A DNA stretch of 64,000 nt from positions 1 to 64,000 of the forward strand of contig JAEUVD010000028.1 in the NCBI GenBank assembly GCA_016787065.1, read 5' to 3'. Below, piece by piece: positions 17,096 to 26,161 of this stretch. The position numbers and the translations under genes are program-made. Within the stretch, counting starts at the first letter, position 1, and each line of letters opens with the position of its first letter. The notes under the pieces were generated by a model, which worked only from the letters and a program-made list of their open reading frames with translations, was not told the origin of the DNA and made no database searches. This stretch comes from Chitinophagaceae bacterium. Lineage in GTDB: Bacteria > Bacteroidota > Bacteroidia > Chitinophagales > Chitinophagaceae.

Positions 17096-19372
17096 ATGCG
17101 CATCCTATTTTTACTTGTTACACTACTTAGCTCCGTATCGGTTTTTGCTCAATCAGGAGGGCTCAAAGGATTTGTGTATGAAGAAAGTACTGGTGAAGTT
17201 ATTATTGGAGCAACGGTTAACCTTAAAGGAACTAGTAGAGGAGGCAAAACGGATGTAAACGGTTTTTTTAATCTGGCTAAAATTCCGGCGGGGTCATACA
17301 CTTTGGTAGTAAGTTTTATTGGTTATGAAACAGTAGAGAAGGCCGTAGCTATTGAAGCCTCTCAAATTATTTCGGTTAAGGTTGTGCTTCCAAAAAAATC
17401 GAGAGACCTTAAAGAAGTAAATGTATCGGCTAAAAAAGAAGAACGGAAATACGAAACTAAAGTAGGGGTTACCCGAATAACACCCAAGGAGTTGAAAATA
17501 CTTCCGAGTATAGGAGGCGAGCCAGATATTGCGCAGTTTCTTCAAGTAATGCCGGGTGTGATTTCAACAGGTGATCAAGGCGGACAACTTTATATTCGTG
17601 GTGGTTCACCGATTCAGAATAAAATTTTATTGGATGGAATGACTATCTATAACCCTTTTCATTCAATCGGGTTATATTCTGTTTTTGAAACCGATGCTAT
17701 TCGAAATGCAGATGTGCATAGCGGTGGTTTCGGCGCTGAGTTCGGCGATCGAACGTCGGCCATTGTAAGTGTGAATACCAAAGATGGTAACCGCAAACAT
17801 CATTCCGGGAAAGTTGCGGTAAATCCTATCCTGGCTAAAATATTTTTGGAAGGACCTCTATTACGTGATAAGGGCGATACTTCTACCGCCATTACGTATT
17901 TGGCTTCTATCAAACATTCTTACTTGAAAACGAGTTCACCGGCATTATATGGATTTATGGGAGAACCGTATAAAAGTAAATTACCTTATACCTTTACTGA
18001 TATTTACGGAAAAGTTAGTTTGAATTCTGGTACAGGAGGTAAACTCAGTGTGTTTGGGTTTAATTTCGACGACCATGTAAATTTTAAAAACAGTTCTGAT
18101 TTGAATTGGAAGAGTTATGGTATAGGTACCAATTTCGTTCTTACTCCGGCTGCTTCTTCGTCATTAATTTCAGGATGTTTTAATTATTCATCCTATGCCA
18201 TTTCCTTGGTGGAAGCGGATAATCTTCCTCGTGAAAGTAATATCAATTCCTTCGACGCTAGCGTAAAGGGAACTGCATATTTTCAAGATCATAACGAACT
18301 CAATTATGGTGTTGAATTAACTGGATTTAAAACCGGTTTTCAATATTATAATTACGTTGGTGTGCGTTTAGAACAAAACGATTATACTACGCAAATTGGT
18401 GGTTTCATGAAACTGAAACTCAATATTGGCGATAAATTAATGTTCGAACCGGGCTTGCGTTTACAATATTATGCCTCTATCAACGTACCTCGATTAGAAC
18501 CACGTGTGGCTTTCAAATACAATGTTTCAGATCATATTCGTTTCAAAGGTTCTACCGGTTTGTATTCTCAAAATCTTATTTCAAGTAAATCAGATCGTGA
18601 TATCGTTAATTTCTTTACCGGTTTCATTACTGCTCCTGACTTCGAAATAACGAAAGCGGATGGAAGCATCGCCAATAACAATATTCAAAAAGCTGTTCAT
18701 GCTGTTTTTGGTATCGAAGCCGATTATAAAGATTTTGATTTTACTCTCGAACCATGGTTCAAACGTTTTGATCAATTAATAACGATTAATCGATACAAAT
18801 TACTTCCTTCCGATCCTGATTTTTCAATTGAAAAAGGAAAGGCATATGGTGCCGATTTTACCTTGAAGTATGCTAAAGGCAGAAAGTACTTGTGGGCTGT
18901 ATATTCTTATGGTTACGTTGATCGCAATGACGGCTATCAAACCTATCCTACGCCATTCGACCGTCGACATAATGTTAATATTTTAGCTGCTTATGCCTTA
19001 GGAAAGAAATCGGATTTTGAACTATCTGCCCGATTTAATTATGGTTCCGCGTTTCCATTTACACAAACGCAAGGGTTTATTGAACAAATTGATTTTAGTA
19101 ACGGCATCAGCACCGATTATCTTACCCAAAATGGTAACCTAGGTATAGTTTATGCCAAGGATATTAATGGCGGACGCCTATCCGACTATCATCGTTTAGA
19201 TATAGCCGCCAAAAAACGGTTTCAATTAAAGAAGCGCTCGTCTTTGGAAATTTCCGGAAGTATCAGCAATGCTTATAACCGTCAGAATATTTTTTATATC
19301 GATCGCGTTCGTAATACACGGACCTATCAGTTACCAATCTTCCCGAGTTTGGGTGTGAGTTTGTCTTTTTAG
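17096..19372 (+). CDS. TonB-dependent receptor with CarboxypepD_reg-like domain
   Basis: A 758-residue outer-membrane receptor. The signal peptide ends at VFAQ (residue 19). A carboxypeptidase-regulatory-like beta-sandwich (about 24-105) has GFVYEESTGEVIIGATVNL, then DVNGFFNLAKIPAGSYTL. The plug (about 125-225) includes QVMPGVIS, LYIRGGSPIQNKILLDGM and GGFGAEFGDRTSAIVSV. A long barrel ends in an aromatic residue (GVSLSF). The length is at the short end for this class and no SusD partner follows, so it is probably not a polysaccharide-locus SusC. The substrate is unknown. Confidence 0.92.
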   Translation: MRILFLLVTLLSSVSVFAQSGGLKGFVYEESTGEVIIGATVNLKGTSRGGKTDVNGFFNLAKIPAGSYTLVVSFIGYETVEKAVAIEASQIISVKVVLPKKSRDLKEVNVSAKKEERKYETKVGVTRITPKELKILPSIGGEPDIAQFLQVMPGVISTGDQGGQLYIRGGSPIQNKILLDGMTIYNPFHSIGLYSVFETDAIRNADVHSGGFGAEFGDRTSAIVSVNTKDGNRKHHSGKVAVNPILAKIFLEGPLLRDKGDTSTAITYLASIKHSYLKTSSPALYGFMGEPYKSKLPYTFTDIYGKVSLNSGTGGKLSVFGFNFDDHVNFKNSSDLNWKSYGIGTNFVLTPAASSSLISGCFNYSSYAISLVEADNLPRESNINSFDASVKGTAYFQDHNELNYGVELTGFKTGFQYYNYVGVRLEQNDYTTQIGGFMKLKLNIGDKLMFEPGLRLQYYASINVPRLEPRVAFKYNVSDHIRFKGSTGLYSQNLISSKSDRDIVNFFTGFITAPDFEITKADGSIANNNIQKAVHAVFGIEADYKDFDFTLEPWFKRFDQLITINRYKLLPSDPDFSIEKGKAYGADFTLKYAKGRKYLWAVYSYGYVDRNDGYQTYPTPFDRRHNVNILAAYALGKKSDFELSARFNYGSAFPFTQTQGFIEQIDFSNGISTDYLTQNGNLGIVYAKDINGGRLSDYHRLDIAAKKRFQLKKRSSLEISGSISNAYNRQNIFYIDRVRNTRTYQLPIFPSLGVSLSF

Positions 19373-19501
19373 GTTCTAATTTCTTAAGTTTTAAGCTAAT
19401 TGGTAAGAACCCTGTTGGCATAGAAGGCAACGGCCAATTCAATATTTTTTTGGTAATACGCAAAGCCCTACTTTTGTTTGTTATCAGCAACGTTATTGCA
19501 T

Positions 19502-20473
19502 ATGGAAATAGGTAAATATATTGGGAAGTTTTTGTTGAAGAATAAATATTGTAGTCTGCCCGGATTAGGAGTATTTGAATTAAAGAAGGCGTCGGCTACA
19601 TATAACGCGTCACAAACTGAAATTGAAAGCCCATCCTATGTAATATCATTTTCTCCGATAGGAAGTATCGATGATACGTTTGCCAGTTTTATTGCTTCGC
19701 ATGAAAATGTGAGCATTAGTAACGCTTCCAATAATATCAAAGAGTTTTGTAAAATCGTAAAAGAGGAAGTATTTAAAACAGGAAGTTTTGAAATTGAACA
19801 CCTCGGTCGGGTAATAAATGTTAACGGTAAACTTGGGTTTAAGCAAAGTAGCGATTTGGATTTGAGTTATGCTCCCGTACCGGCACCTGTTGCTGAAATA
19901 AAAACGGCAACTACTACAGAAGCTCCAATAGATTATAGTTACCCTCCTGCGCCATCTTCACTTGCACGTAAGAAAAATAAAAACGGTTTAAAATTGGCTT
20001 TAGGGGGTTTAGCCATTGTGCTATTAGGAGGTATTGGTTACTTCGGATATTCTTATTGGCAGAATCATAAAGAAGTTTCTACAGAAACTCCGGAAATGGA
20101 GGCACCCGCATTGCATTTTGATACCACTTCAGCACCTCAGCCTGTGGTGAATGATAGCCTAACGAATGCCACAAGAAGCGATAGCAATACCACGCCAATC
20201 AATGTAGATACCGCACAAACAACACCAGCGGTTGCTACGGTGTCGCCCGGTAAGTTGTATCAGGTGGTACTCATGGCAACGGCTAATGAAGCGGCCGCCA
20301 ATGCACGTTCTAAACAATTGAATAATTACGGCCATCAAACACAAGTAGTAAAACGTGATTCTAGTTTTCTGGTTACCATAAATGCTTCGCATGTATCGAA
20401 TGATACCACCATACTGGTTGATAGCATTCGTCGCGTGTTCAGTCCGAAAACCAAAATGTACATTCTTCGCTAA
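19502..20473 (+). CDS. HU-CCDC81 and SPOR domain envelope protein
   Basis: A 323-residue protein. The N-terminal part (about 1-125) looks like the bacterial HU-CCDC81 tandem (YIGKFLLKNKYCSLPGLGVF, then VFKTGSFEIEHLGRV). One transmembrane helix lies at about 163-185, followed by a Thr/Pro-rich linker and a C-terminal SPOR domain (about 250-323, starting LYQVVLMATANE). SPOR domains bind denuded septal peptidoglycan. The ATG at 19502 replaces a TTG eight codons upstream. The stop overlaps the next gene's ATG. HU-like plus SPOR architecture is a Bacteroidota speciality, and a link between chromosome or cytoplasm and the division site is plausible but unproven. Confidence 0.82.
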   Translation: MEIGKYIGKFLLKNKYCSLPGLGVFELKKASATYNASQTEIESPSYVISFSPIGSIDDTFASFIASHENVSISNASNNIKEFCKIVKEEVFKTGSFEIEHLGRVINVNGKLGFKQSSDLDLSYAPVPAPVAEIKTATTTEAPIDYSYPPAPSSLARKKNKNGLKLALGGLAIVLLGGIGYFGYSYWQNHKEVSTETPEMEAPALHFDTTSAPQPVVNDSLTNATRSDSNTTPINVDTAQTTPAVATVSPGKLYQVVLMATANEAAANARSKQLNNYGHQTQVVKRDSSFLVTINASHVSNDTTILVDSIRRVFSPKTKMYILR

Positions 20474-20658
20474 TGTTTTATTCAGCCTGGAAACAAGCCC
20501 CTTTTGCCTTGATAGTCGGCGTATTGCTGGTTGCTATTCTACTGCAACAACGTGCATGTCATATTGACTTAGCATATTGGGTTATTGGATTAGTCTTGCT
20601 GCTGTGTTCTTATCTAGGTTTGAAATATGCCTCTTCGAAGCAGCAGGGTAACACGTAA
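20473..20658 (+). CDS. Small two-helix membrane protein
   Basis: A 61-residue protein with two predicted transmembrane helices (about 10-25 and 34-50) and a hydrophilic tail. Its ATG overlaps the stop of the HU/SPOR gene (TAATG), the same coupling seen elsewhere in the window, which supports its being translated. I recognise no family. It may work with the upstream SPOR protein in the inner membrane. Confidence 0.6.
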   Translation: MFYSAWKQAPFALIVGVLLVAILLQQRACHIDLAYWVIGLVLLLCSYLGLKYASSKQQGNT

Positions 20659-20736
20659 GATTATTTCTAATTGTTTGAAAACCTGATGAATACATTCAAT
20701 ACCCGAAATTACTTTTTATAGCCATAAAAGTTGGGC

Positions 20737-20744
20737 TATATTTG
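20737..20744 (+). promoter_or_regulatory. -7 promoter element of the Kelch gene
   Basis: TATATTTG is an exact match to TAnnTTTG, 17 bases before the ATG at 20762, leaving a leader of about ten bases. No convincing -33 TTG was placed at the usual spacing. Confidence 0.6.
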
Positions 20745-20761
20745 AACGATAATTTAGAAAC

Positions 20762-22645
20762 ATGAAGAAGATTCTATTCTCCCTACTCATGCTGTTTTCA
20801 GGAGTAAACAGTATGTCGCTTTTAGCGCAAGCTGCTACTTGGTTAAATGGTGTAAACACCACAGATGATATTGGTAACTATGGAACAATTGGCGTTGAAG
20901 CTGCCACAAACAAGCCAGGTAGCCGAAGAGAATTTGTTACATGGAAAGATAGTAATGGTAACTTATGGATGTTTGGTGGATTCGGACGAGCTACGTCGAG
21001 TATCACAGGGCACTTAAGTGATTTATGGAAGTATAATCCGGCTAATAATCAATGGACTTGGGTAAACGGACCAAACACACGTAATCAACAAGCAGTTTAT
21101 GGAACCCAAAATGTAGCCTCGGTTAGCAACCGCCCGGGTAGTCGCAGATGGGCAACCGGTTGGGCTGATAATTCAGGTAACCTATGGTTATTTGGTGGTT
21201 TTGGTTATGCTGCAACAGCTACCACCGGACGATTGAATGATCTTTGGAAGTATAACACTGCTACGAATGAATGGACTTGGGTGAGTGGTGCGAACACCAT
21301 TTCACAACTAGGTGATTATACCACAGCAGGTTCATTACGACCTGGAGCTCGTCAAAAATGTTGTTCATGGTTTGATGGTACTAATGCTTGGATATTTGGT
21401 GGCGATGGCTATAGTTCTGCCGGTGCACCGGGTACTTTAAACGATTTGTGGCGCTTCAATACCGGCGCTGGAACTTGGTCGTTTATGGCAGGTAATGATG
21501 CCACCGCTACGTTGGGAGTTTATGGAACACTTGGTGTTGCTGATCCTGCGAACAAACCAGGATCGAGAGAATATACGGTATCATGGTTCGATGCGAACAA
21601 ACTCTATTTATTTGGTGGTGGTGTTGGAACTATTTCTTATTTCAATGATTTGTGGACTTACGATTTAGGCACTAACTTATGGACCTGGATTAAAGGATCT
21701 AACACCGTTAATCCAACAGGAACGTATGGCGCTTATTGGAATATTGATCCTGCTAATAACCCCGGTGGTAGAGAGTTAGCAGTGGCTATTAAAGATGCCC
21801 AAAACCGGGTGTTTTTATTTGGTGGACAAGGTTTTGCAACCGGAGCTTCATCCGGAATTCTGAATGATGTGTGGTGCTATCGCCCCTTAGATAATACTTG
21901 GACATGGGTGAGTGGCGCAAATACGGTTGATGGCATAGGTGTTTATGGAACACAGGGCGTTTATGCAGCAACAAATAAAATTGGTGCTCGCTATGGCGCA
22001 GGTGGTTGGATGGATGCTACCGGCAATGCTATTCTTTTTGGTGGTTTTGGAAATACTACAAATACAACTTCGGGTTATTTGAGTGATGTTTGGTATTACA
22101 ACAGCGCTGCTGTATTGCCAATCACTTTAATTTCTTTTAAAGCAAGTTTACAAGAGTCGAATGTGGTATTGAATTGGGTTACGTCTAATGAAATAAATAA
22201 TGATCGATTTACTATTCTTCATTCAACCGATGGTAAAAATTTCAACGAAATTGGAACAGTGAAAAGTCGTGGCAATTCAAGTGTAAACACATCCTATGAC
22301 TTCTTGCATGCTTCACCAGATCTTAATCAAGTAAATTATTATCAGCTTAAGCAAACTGATATTGATGGTAAATTCTCCTTCTCTGAAATTGTAAAAATCG
22401 ATAAAAGTAAAAATGCTTCGTTGGAAGCAAATGCTTGGGTAGATGGTATGAAGCAACTTCAGTTAAGTACGTCGGCACAAAATGGTTTTGTATTGAAGAT
22501 TTTCAATAGTCAAGGTCAGTGCGTGCATACTTCCAAGCAAACAAACGCTACCTGTGCTATGAGTGTTTCTACCTGGAGAAATGGCGTTTATTATGTTCAG
22601 GTACTTGCCGGGTCGCAACTGAAAACAATTAAAATAGCGTTGTAA
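20762..22645 (+). CDS. Secreted Kelch-repeat protein with T9SS sorting domain
   Basis: A 627-residue surface protein. A signal peptide (ending LLAQA) is followed by about seven Kelch-like blades (about 30-445), each with a DLWKYN or DVWYYN motif and a WTWVSGANT-type strand, suggesting a seven-bladed propeller. A short fibronectin-like segment (about 455-545, LNWVTSNEINNDRFTI) precedes a C-terminal T9SS type A domain that ends in NGVYYVQVLAGSQLKTIKI. The cargo is exported through the T9SS and probably anchored outside. The ligand is unknown. A strong terminator follows. Confidence 0.88.
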   Translation: MKKILFSLLMLFSGVNSMSLLAQAATWLNGVNTTDDIGNYGTIGVEAATNKPGSRREFVTWKDSNGNLWMFGGFGRATSSITGHLSDLWKYNPANNQWTWVNGPNTRNQQAVYGTQNVASVSNRPGSRRWATGWADNSGNLWLFGGFGYAATATTGRLNDLWKYNTATNEWTWVSGANTISQLGDYTTAGSLRPGARQKCCSWFDGTNAWIFGGDGYSSAGAPGTLNDLWRFNTGAGTWSFMAGNDATATLGVYGTLGVADPANKPGSREYTVSWFDANKLYLFGGGVGTISYFNDLWTYDLGTNLWTWIKGSNTVNPTGTYGAYWNIDPANNPGGRELAVAIKDAQNRVFLFGGQGFATGASSGILNDVWCYRPLDNTWTWVSGANTVDGIGVYGTQGVYAATNKIGARYGAGGWMDATGNAILFGGFGNTTNTTSGYLSDVWYYNSAAVLPITLISFKASLQESNVVLNWVTSNEINNDRFTILHSTDGKNFNEIGTVKSRGNSSVNTSYDFLHASPDLNQVNYYQLKQTDIDGKFSFSEIVKIDKSKNASLEANAWVDGMKQLQLSTSAQNGFVLKIFNSQGQCVHTSKQTNATCAMSVSTWRNGVYYVQVLAGSQLKTIKIAL

Positions 22646-22667
22646 AAAGTTATTTGATACGATACTT

Positions 22668-22702
22668 AAAAAACGTGTGGTGTGTTCACTACACGTTTTT
22701 TT
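22668..22702 (+). terminator. Terminator of the Kelch gene
   Basis: Stem aaaaaacgtgtggt (22668-22681) with actacacgtttttt (22688-22701), one G-T pair, 6-base loop, ending in a T-run. It lies 23 bases after the stop. Confidence 0.85.
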
Positions 22703-22884
22703 ATGGGTGTACACAGCCTATCATAAAATGAGTTTTGGTTAGTTCATTTATAATACGGAATGGCTCAATGCCATTGCTTACTTTTTGCGAAGAAAACATT
22801 CGGTGGAATAAACCAATTCAGTATATATCATCGAATTCGTTGCGAATATGGAATAGAAATTTTCATGTAAAGCAATGACGAAAA

Positions 22885-23958
22885 TTATTCATCCCAAATT
22901 CTTGCTTTAATTAAAACGGGTCTGTTTTTGGATAACTGATCAGGAGGCAATCCTTTTACGCCACCGGCGTCACAAAAAGTTACATCCGGTCCGAAGCCAA
23001 AATCAACATAAATTTTGTCATCGATAATGTAGGCATAGCCACCAACGGTTGAACCTTTAGCTTTGAACTGACCTTGAATACTAAAATCTTCATCCATTTC
23101 TAAGGTAATTAAATCACCGTCTTTAAATTCTTTATACTTCCCTTTTATATGTGCAGTAAATAATTTATCTTTAAAAGAAGGAGTGACATCCATGTCGTTA
23201 GCTTTTTTCTTCTTTTTAATTTTCAAGTTGAACCCTTTGTAATTTTTTACCTCTTGTTCAACGGATGCATAATCGATGGTATTCGTTCTAATTTGTCGAC
23301 TGAAAATGTTGTAGCCAAAATTCTTCACATAGATTTCGGGGTATTCAAAAAGTTCTTTGATTGCTATGATACGATAAACATAATTCGCCGTTTCCTGATT
23401 CAGGTTCAGATCGAAGTAATCTGTTTCTTGTTCTGCTTTAACGCGTTTTTGAATGCATCCCGGTCCGCAGTTATACGATGCTGCCGTGAGGGTCCAGGAG
23501 TAAACGCCAACTAATTTTTTTATTTGTTTATAATAGGATGCCAATAGTCGGGCGGCGGCATCGGTAGATCGGTGTAAATCATTACGTTCATCACCCTGTG
23601 GGCCGTTAATATTCAACGCTAATTCTCTTGCGGTAGCATCCATAATTTGCCAATATCCTTGCGCACCGGCAGGGGAGGTAACTGGTTTTAAATTGCTTTC
23701 TACAATGGCTAGGTATTTAAAATCGGTTGGCACACCATATTTTGAAAGGTAGGCATCGAATATAGGAAAGTACTGATAGGCGCGCGATCGTAAATCAGCC
23801 AAGTTAACCAAACTCATGTTTTTTTTGATGGTATTCATCAATTTGTTCGATACAAAGTCTTTATCAACAGGAATTACTTCACCACAAAATGTAACAACAT
23901 GGGCTTGTGATATAACTATCTGCAAAACCAAACCGATTGTCCATAACCACTTTTTCAT
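22885..23958 (-). CDS. Lytic transglycosylase (SLT domain)
   Basis: A 357-residue secreted enzyme with an SLT-type goose-lysozyme fold that cleaves peptidoglycan with 1,6-anhydro formation. A signal peptide occupies residues 1-19. The catalytic Glu is E87 in AIVESNL, followed by SPAGAQGYWQIM, ASYNCGPG and NYVYRII motifs. The last 100 residues form an extra domain (from about 255) with no recognised family. It lies 13 bases downstream of the coiled-coil protein gene on the same strand, so the two are very probably co-transcribed and may act together on the cell wall. Confidence 0.88.
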   Translation of the reverse strand: MKKWLWTIGLVLQIVISQAHVVTFCGEVIPVDKDFVSNKLMNTIKKNMSLVNLADLRSRAYQYFPIFDAYLSKYGVPTDFKYLAIVESNLKPVTSPAGAQGYWQIMDATARELALNINGPQGDERNDLHRSTDAAARLLASYYKQIKKLVGVYSWTLTAASYNCGPGCIQKRVKAEQETDYFDLNLNQETANYVYRIIAIKELFEYPEIYVKNFGYNIFSRQIRTNTIDYASVEQEVKNYKGFNLKIKKKKKANDMDVTPSFKDKLFTAHIKGKYKEFKDGDLITLEMDEDFSIQGQFKAKGSTVGGYAYIIDDKIYVDFGFGPDVTFCDAGGVKGLPPDQLSKNRPVLIKARIWDE

Positions 23959-23971
23959 ATCAAAATGGAAA

Positions 23972-25660
23972 TTAACGTTGCACTTTTTTCAGAGCTTGGG
24001 TATAGAGATTACCCGGGAAGTTAAGTTCGAATTTTTTTCCGGATTGTCGTTCTCTTAAAGATAATAATACGAAAGAGTCGGCCGAAATATTTTGTTCAGG
24101 TTTCATAACATACATAACATAAGCCGATTCACCAGCAGCAATTATTGGAAAGGAAGAAATATAGTACGGATTAAGTTGGAATTTTTTTCCGGTTTCTACC
24201 TCTAACATTTTTAGCATGGTGGCGCCAAGAATGAAATAGCCTTTGGTATTGTTTTCGATTTTGAATCGGATATAGGATGCCTTACCGGAAAAATCAATAT
24301 TGCAGAGCGATACTTTTACACCGTCCATTTCAGTGGCCGCATTGGCATAATCTTTATTTTCAGGTTGATCTAATAATTTTCGGGATGCCATGGCATACGC
24401 TGTGGTATCACCAAAATACATGCCGTCGAAGAACTGGCCTTCAGGCGGTTCGTTGAAATTAATGTCAGGAAATTTCTTGCGGATATCAACCTGAGCTGGC
24501 GGCAATACAAATTTCTCTCGTTCTTCTTTAGCTAAACGTTCTGCTTCTTCTTTTTGTTTCTTTTCTGCGTCGATCTTTGCTTGAACTTCTTCGCGTTGTT
24601 TACGTTCACGAGCCAGTTTGTTTTCTTTTTCTTCTTTTTCTTTCCGAACTTTTTCCAAAGCCGCCTCTTTTGCTTCACGAGCCGCTTTTTCCTGTGAAAG
24701 TTGTTTTTCCAAAGCCAGTTTCTGTTTCTTCTCAGCTTCTAGTTTGGCATTCAAGGCTTCTTGTTGCTTTCGTTCTTCCTGAAGCGCCTGTTGTTTTTCC
24801 GTTTGAAGTTTCTTTTGTTCCGCTAGTTTACGATCGTTTTCAAGTTTATCGAGTTCGGCCTGTTTTTGTTTGCGTTTAAGTTCTTCCGCATTTAAGCGTG
24901 CCTGTTCTGCTTTTTGAGAAGCAAGTTGTTGTTGTTCGGCTTTTGCTGCTTCTGCCTTCGCTTTTTGATCTGCTTGCTCTTGGCGTTGTTTTTCCAAACG
25001 GGCTATTTCTGCTTCTTTTTGTTTTCGTTTCTTTTCCTCAACAGCTAAACGTTTTAAATCCGCATCTTCCTTAACTTTTTTTGCTTTGGCTTCTTGTTCT
25101 GTTTTCTGACGGTTCTTTTCCTGTTCAATTTTCGCATCTAATTCAGCTTGCTTCCTCTTTTCTTCAGCTATCTTTTCCTCCAAATCATTTGAGGTTTTGG
25201 TTTCTTCTGTCTGAATAATCTTATTATCGGCAGATTCTTCTTTAGTGGTAGTTGCGTTCTCTTCTGCTTGTTTTTCTGAATTATTCGTTTTTGTTCCTAA
25301 ACGCTTTTTGAGTTTCTTTAAATCACTAAAATCGTAATAGGTTTGATTCATTTCTCCTTTCTCGATGAAGCGAACGGCAAGCACGTGGTTCCGTTTTCCT
25401 TCAGAAACTACCAAATTGGTATTACGTGGCTTCTGCACCCCATTTTTTGAGGAAAGGTAAATGGTTTTTCCCTCCTCAACACTCAAGTTATAATCGTCTT
25501 TTTCGCCTAGTTTTGAATTGAGAATATCACTGTTAAATTTAATTACAGTAATACTACCTTTAAGAACAAAAATGGTTTCACCTTGAATATCCTGCGACCA
25601 CAAGGGGAGGTTAGACAAGAAAAAGGAACAGAGTAGTAAAAATCGTACGTACAGTTTCAT
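23972..25660 (-). CDS. Secreted coiled-coil protein with C-terminal globular domain
   Basis: A 562-residue protein with a signal peptide (about 1-22, ending WSQ), a small N-terminal domain, and a very long charged alpha-helical region (about 130-400) rich in Lys, Glu, Ala and Gln, which is a coiled coil. The C-terminal domain (about 420-562) is beta-rich and vaguely resembles the secreted N-terminal type domains of conjugative TraN-like proteins, but I would not call it. I chose the ATG at 25660 over the TTG 18 bases upstream. It is transcribed with the lytic transglycosylase. A periplasm-spanning scaffold is a reasonable guess only. Confidence 0.7.
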   Translation of the reverse strand: MKLYVRFLLLCSFFLSNLPLWSQDIQGETIFVLKGSITVIKFNSDILNSKLGEKDDYNLSVEEGKTIYLSSKNGVQKPRNTNLVVSEGKRNHVLAVRFIEKGEMNQTYYDFSDLKKLKKRLGTKTNNSEKQAEENATTTKEESADNKIIQTEETKTSNDLEEKIAEEKRKQAELDAKIEQEKNRQKTEQEAKAKKVKEDADLKRLAVEEKKRKQKEAEIARLEKQRQEQADQKAKAEAAKAEQQQLASQKAEQARLNAEELKRKQKQAELDKLENDRKLAEQKKLQTEKQQALQEERKQQEALNAKLEAEKKQKLALEKQLSQEKAAREAKEAALEKVRKEKEEKENKLARERKQREEVQAKIDAEKKQKEEAERLAKEEREKFVLPPAQVDIRKKFPDINFNEPPEGQFFDGMYFGDTTAYAMASRKLLDQPENKDYANAATEMDGVKVSLCNIDFSGKASYIRFKIENNTKGYFILGATMLKMLEVETGKKFQLNPYYISSFPIIAAGESAYVMYVMKPEQNISADSFVLLSLRERQSGKKFELNFPGNLYTQALKKVQR

Positions 25661-26161
25661 AGTAATAAGGGGTAACAAATGTAATTTTTTTATTTGGAAC
25701 CTTGTTAGGGTAATGAGAAACTGGAAATTTTAGGCTTAAATAATGTTGTTGGTTCAGGGTGATCTGATGCAATCTTAGTTTTTTGCAACGTTCCAAATAA
25801 TAAGGGTATTGGTTTTCAAAGGTCAAGTAACGGCAGATTTTGGCACAATTTTGGCTTACCAACGCTAAAATCTGTTGAAACTAGTTTTTCTCAACGTTTT
25901 GGGCATTAAGGAAAGATTCAAAACCTATTAATTCATATTTTAATATTAATAGTTGTTTGTTGAAAGGATTTAATTTTGTGCTTCAGGGTTTGGGATTGAT
26001 TTGCATATTCACTAGATTGATTTTCAAACTACTTTAAAATTGATTTCTATTAATTTGAAACTAAAAAAATGATATTATAACGAAATATTATATAATTTCG
26101 TCATTCGATGTTTTGAGATATAATTATTTAAATCCATTTAAACTAAATAAATAAATAGCAC
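25661..26161. other. 500-bp AT-rich intergenic region upstream of the adhesin
   Basis: No ORF of coding character. It holds the divergent promoters of the coiled-coil gene and the 1953-residue adhesin. A TTGGCAC-N5-TGGC pattern at 25840-25855 resembles a sigma-54 -24/-12 pair, and a TAnnTTTG element sits at 25971-25978. The adhesin leader would be long (at least 175 bases), so untranslated-leader regulation is possible. Confidence 0.6.
25971..25978 (+). promoter_or_regulatory. -7 promoter element for the adhesin gene
   Basis: TAATTTTG is an exact match to TAnnTTTG. A TTG lies 15 bases upstream (25953-25955), a little closer than the usual 17-23. The ATG is about 184 bases downstream. Confidence 0.4.
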
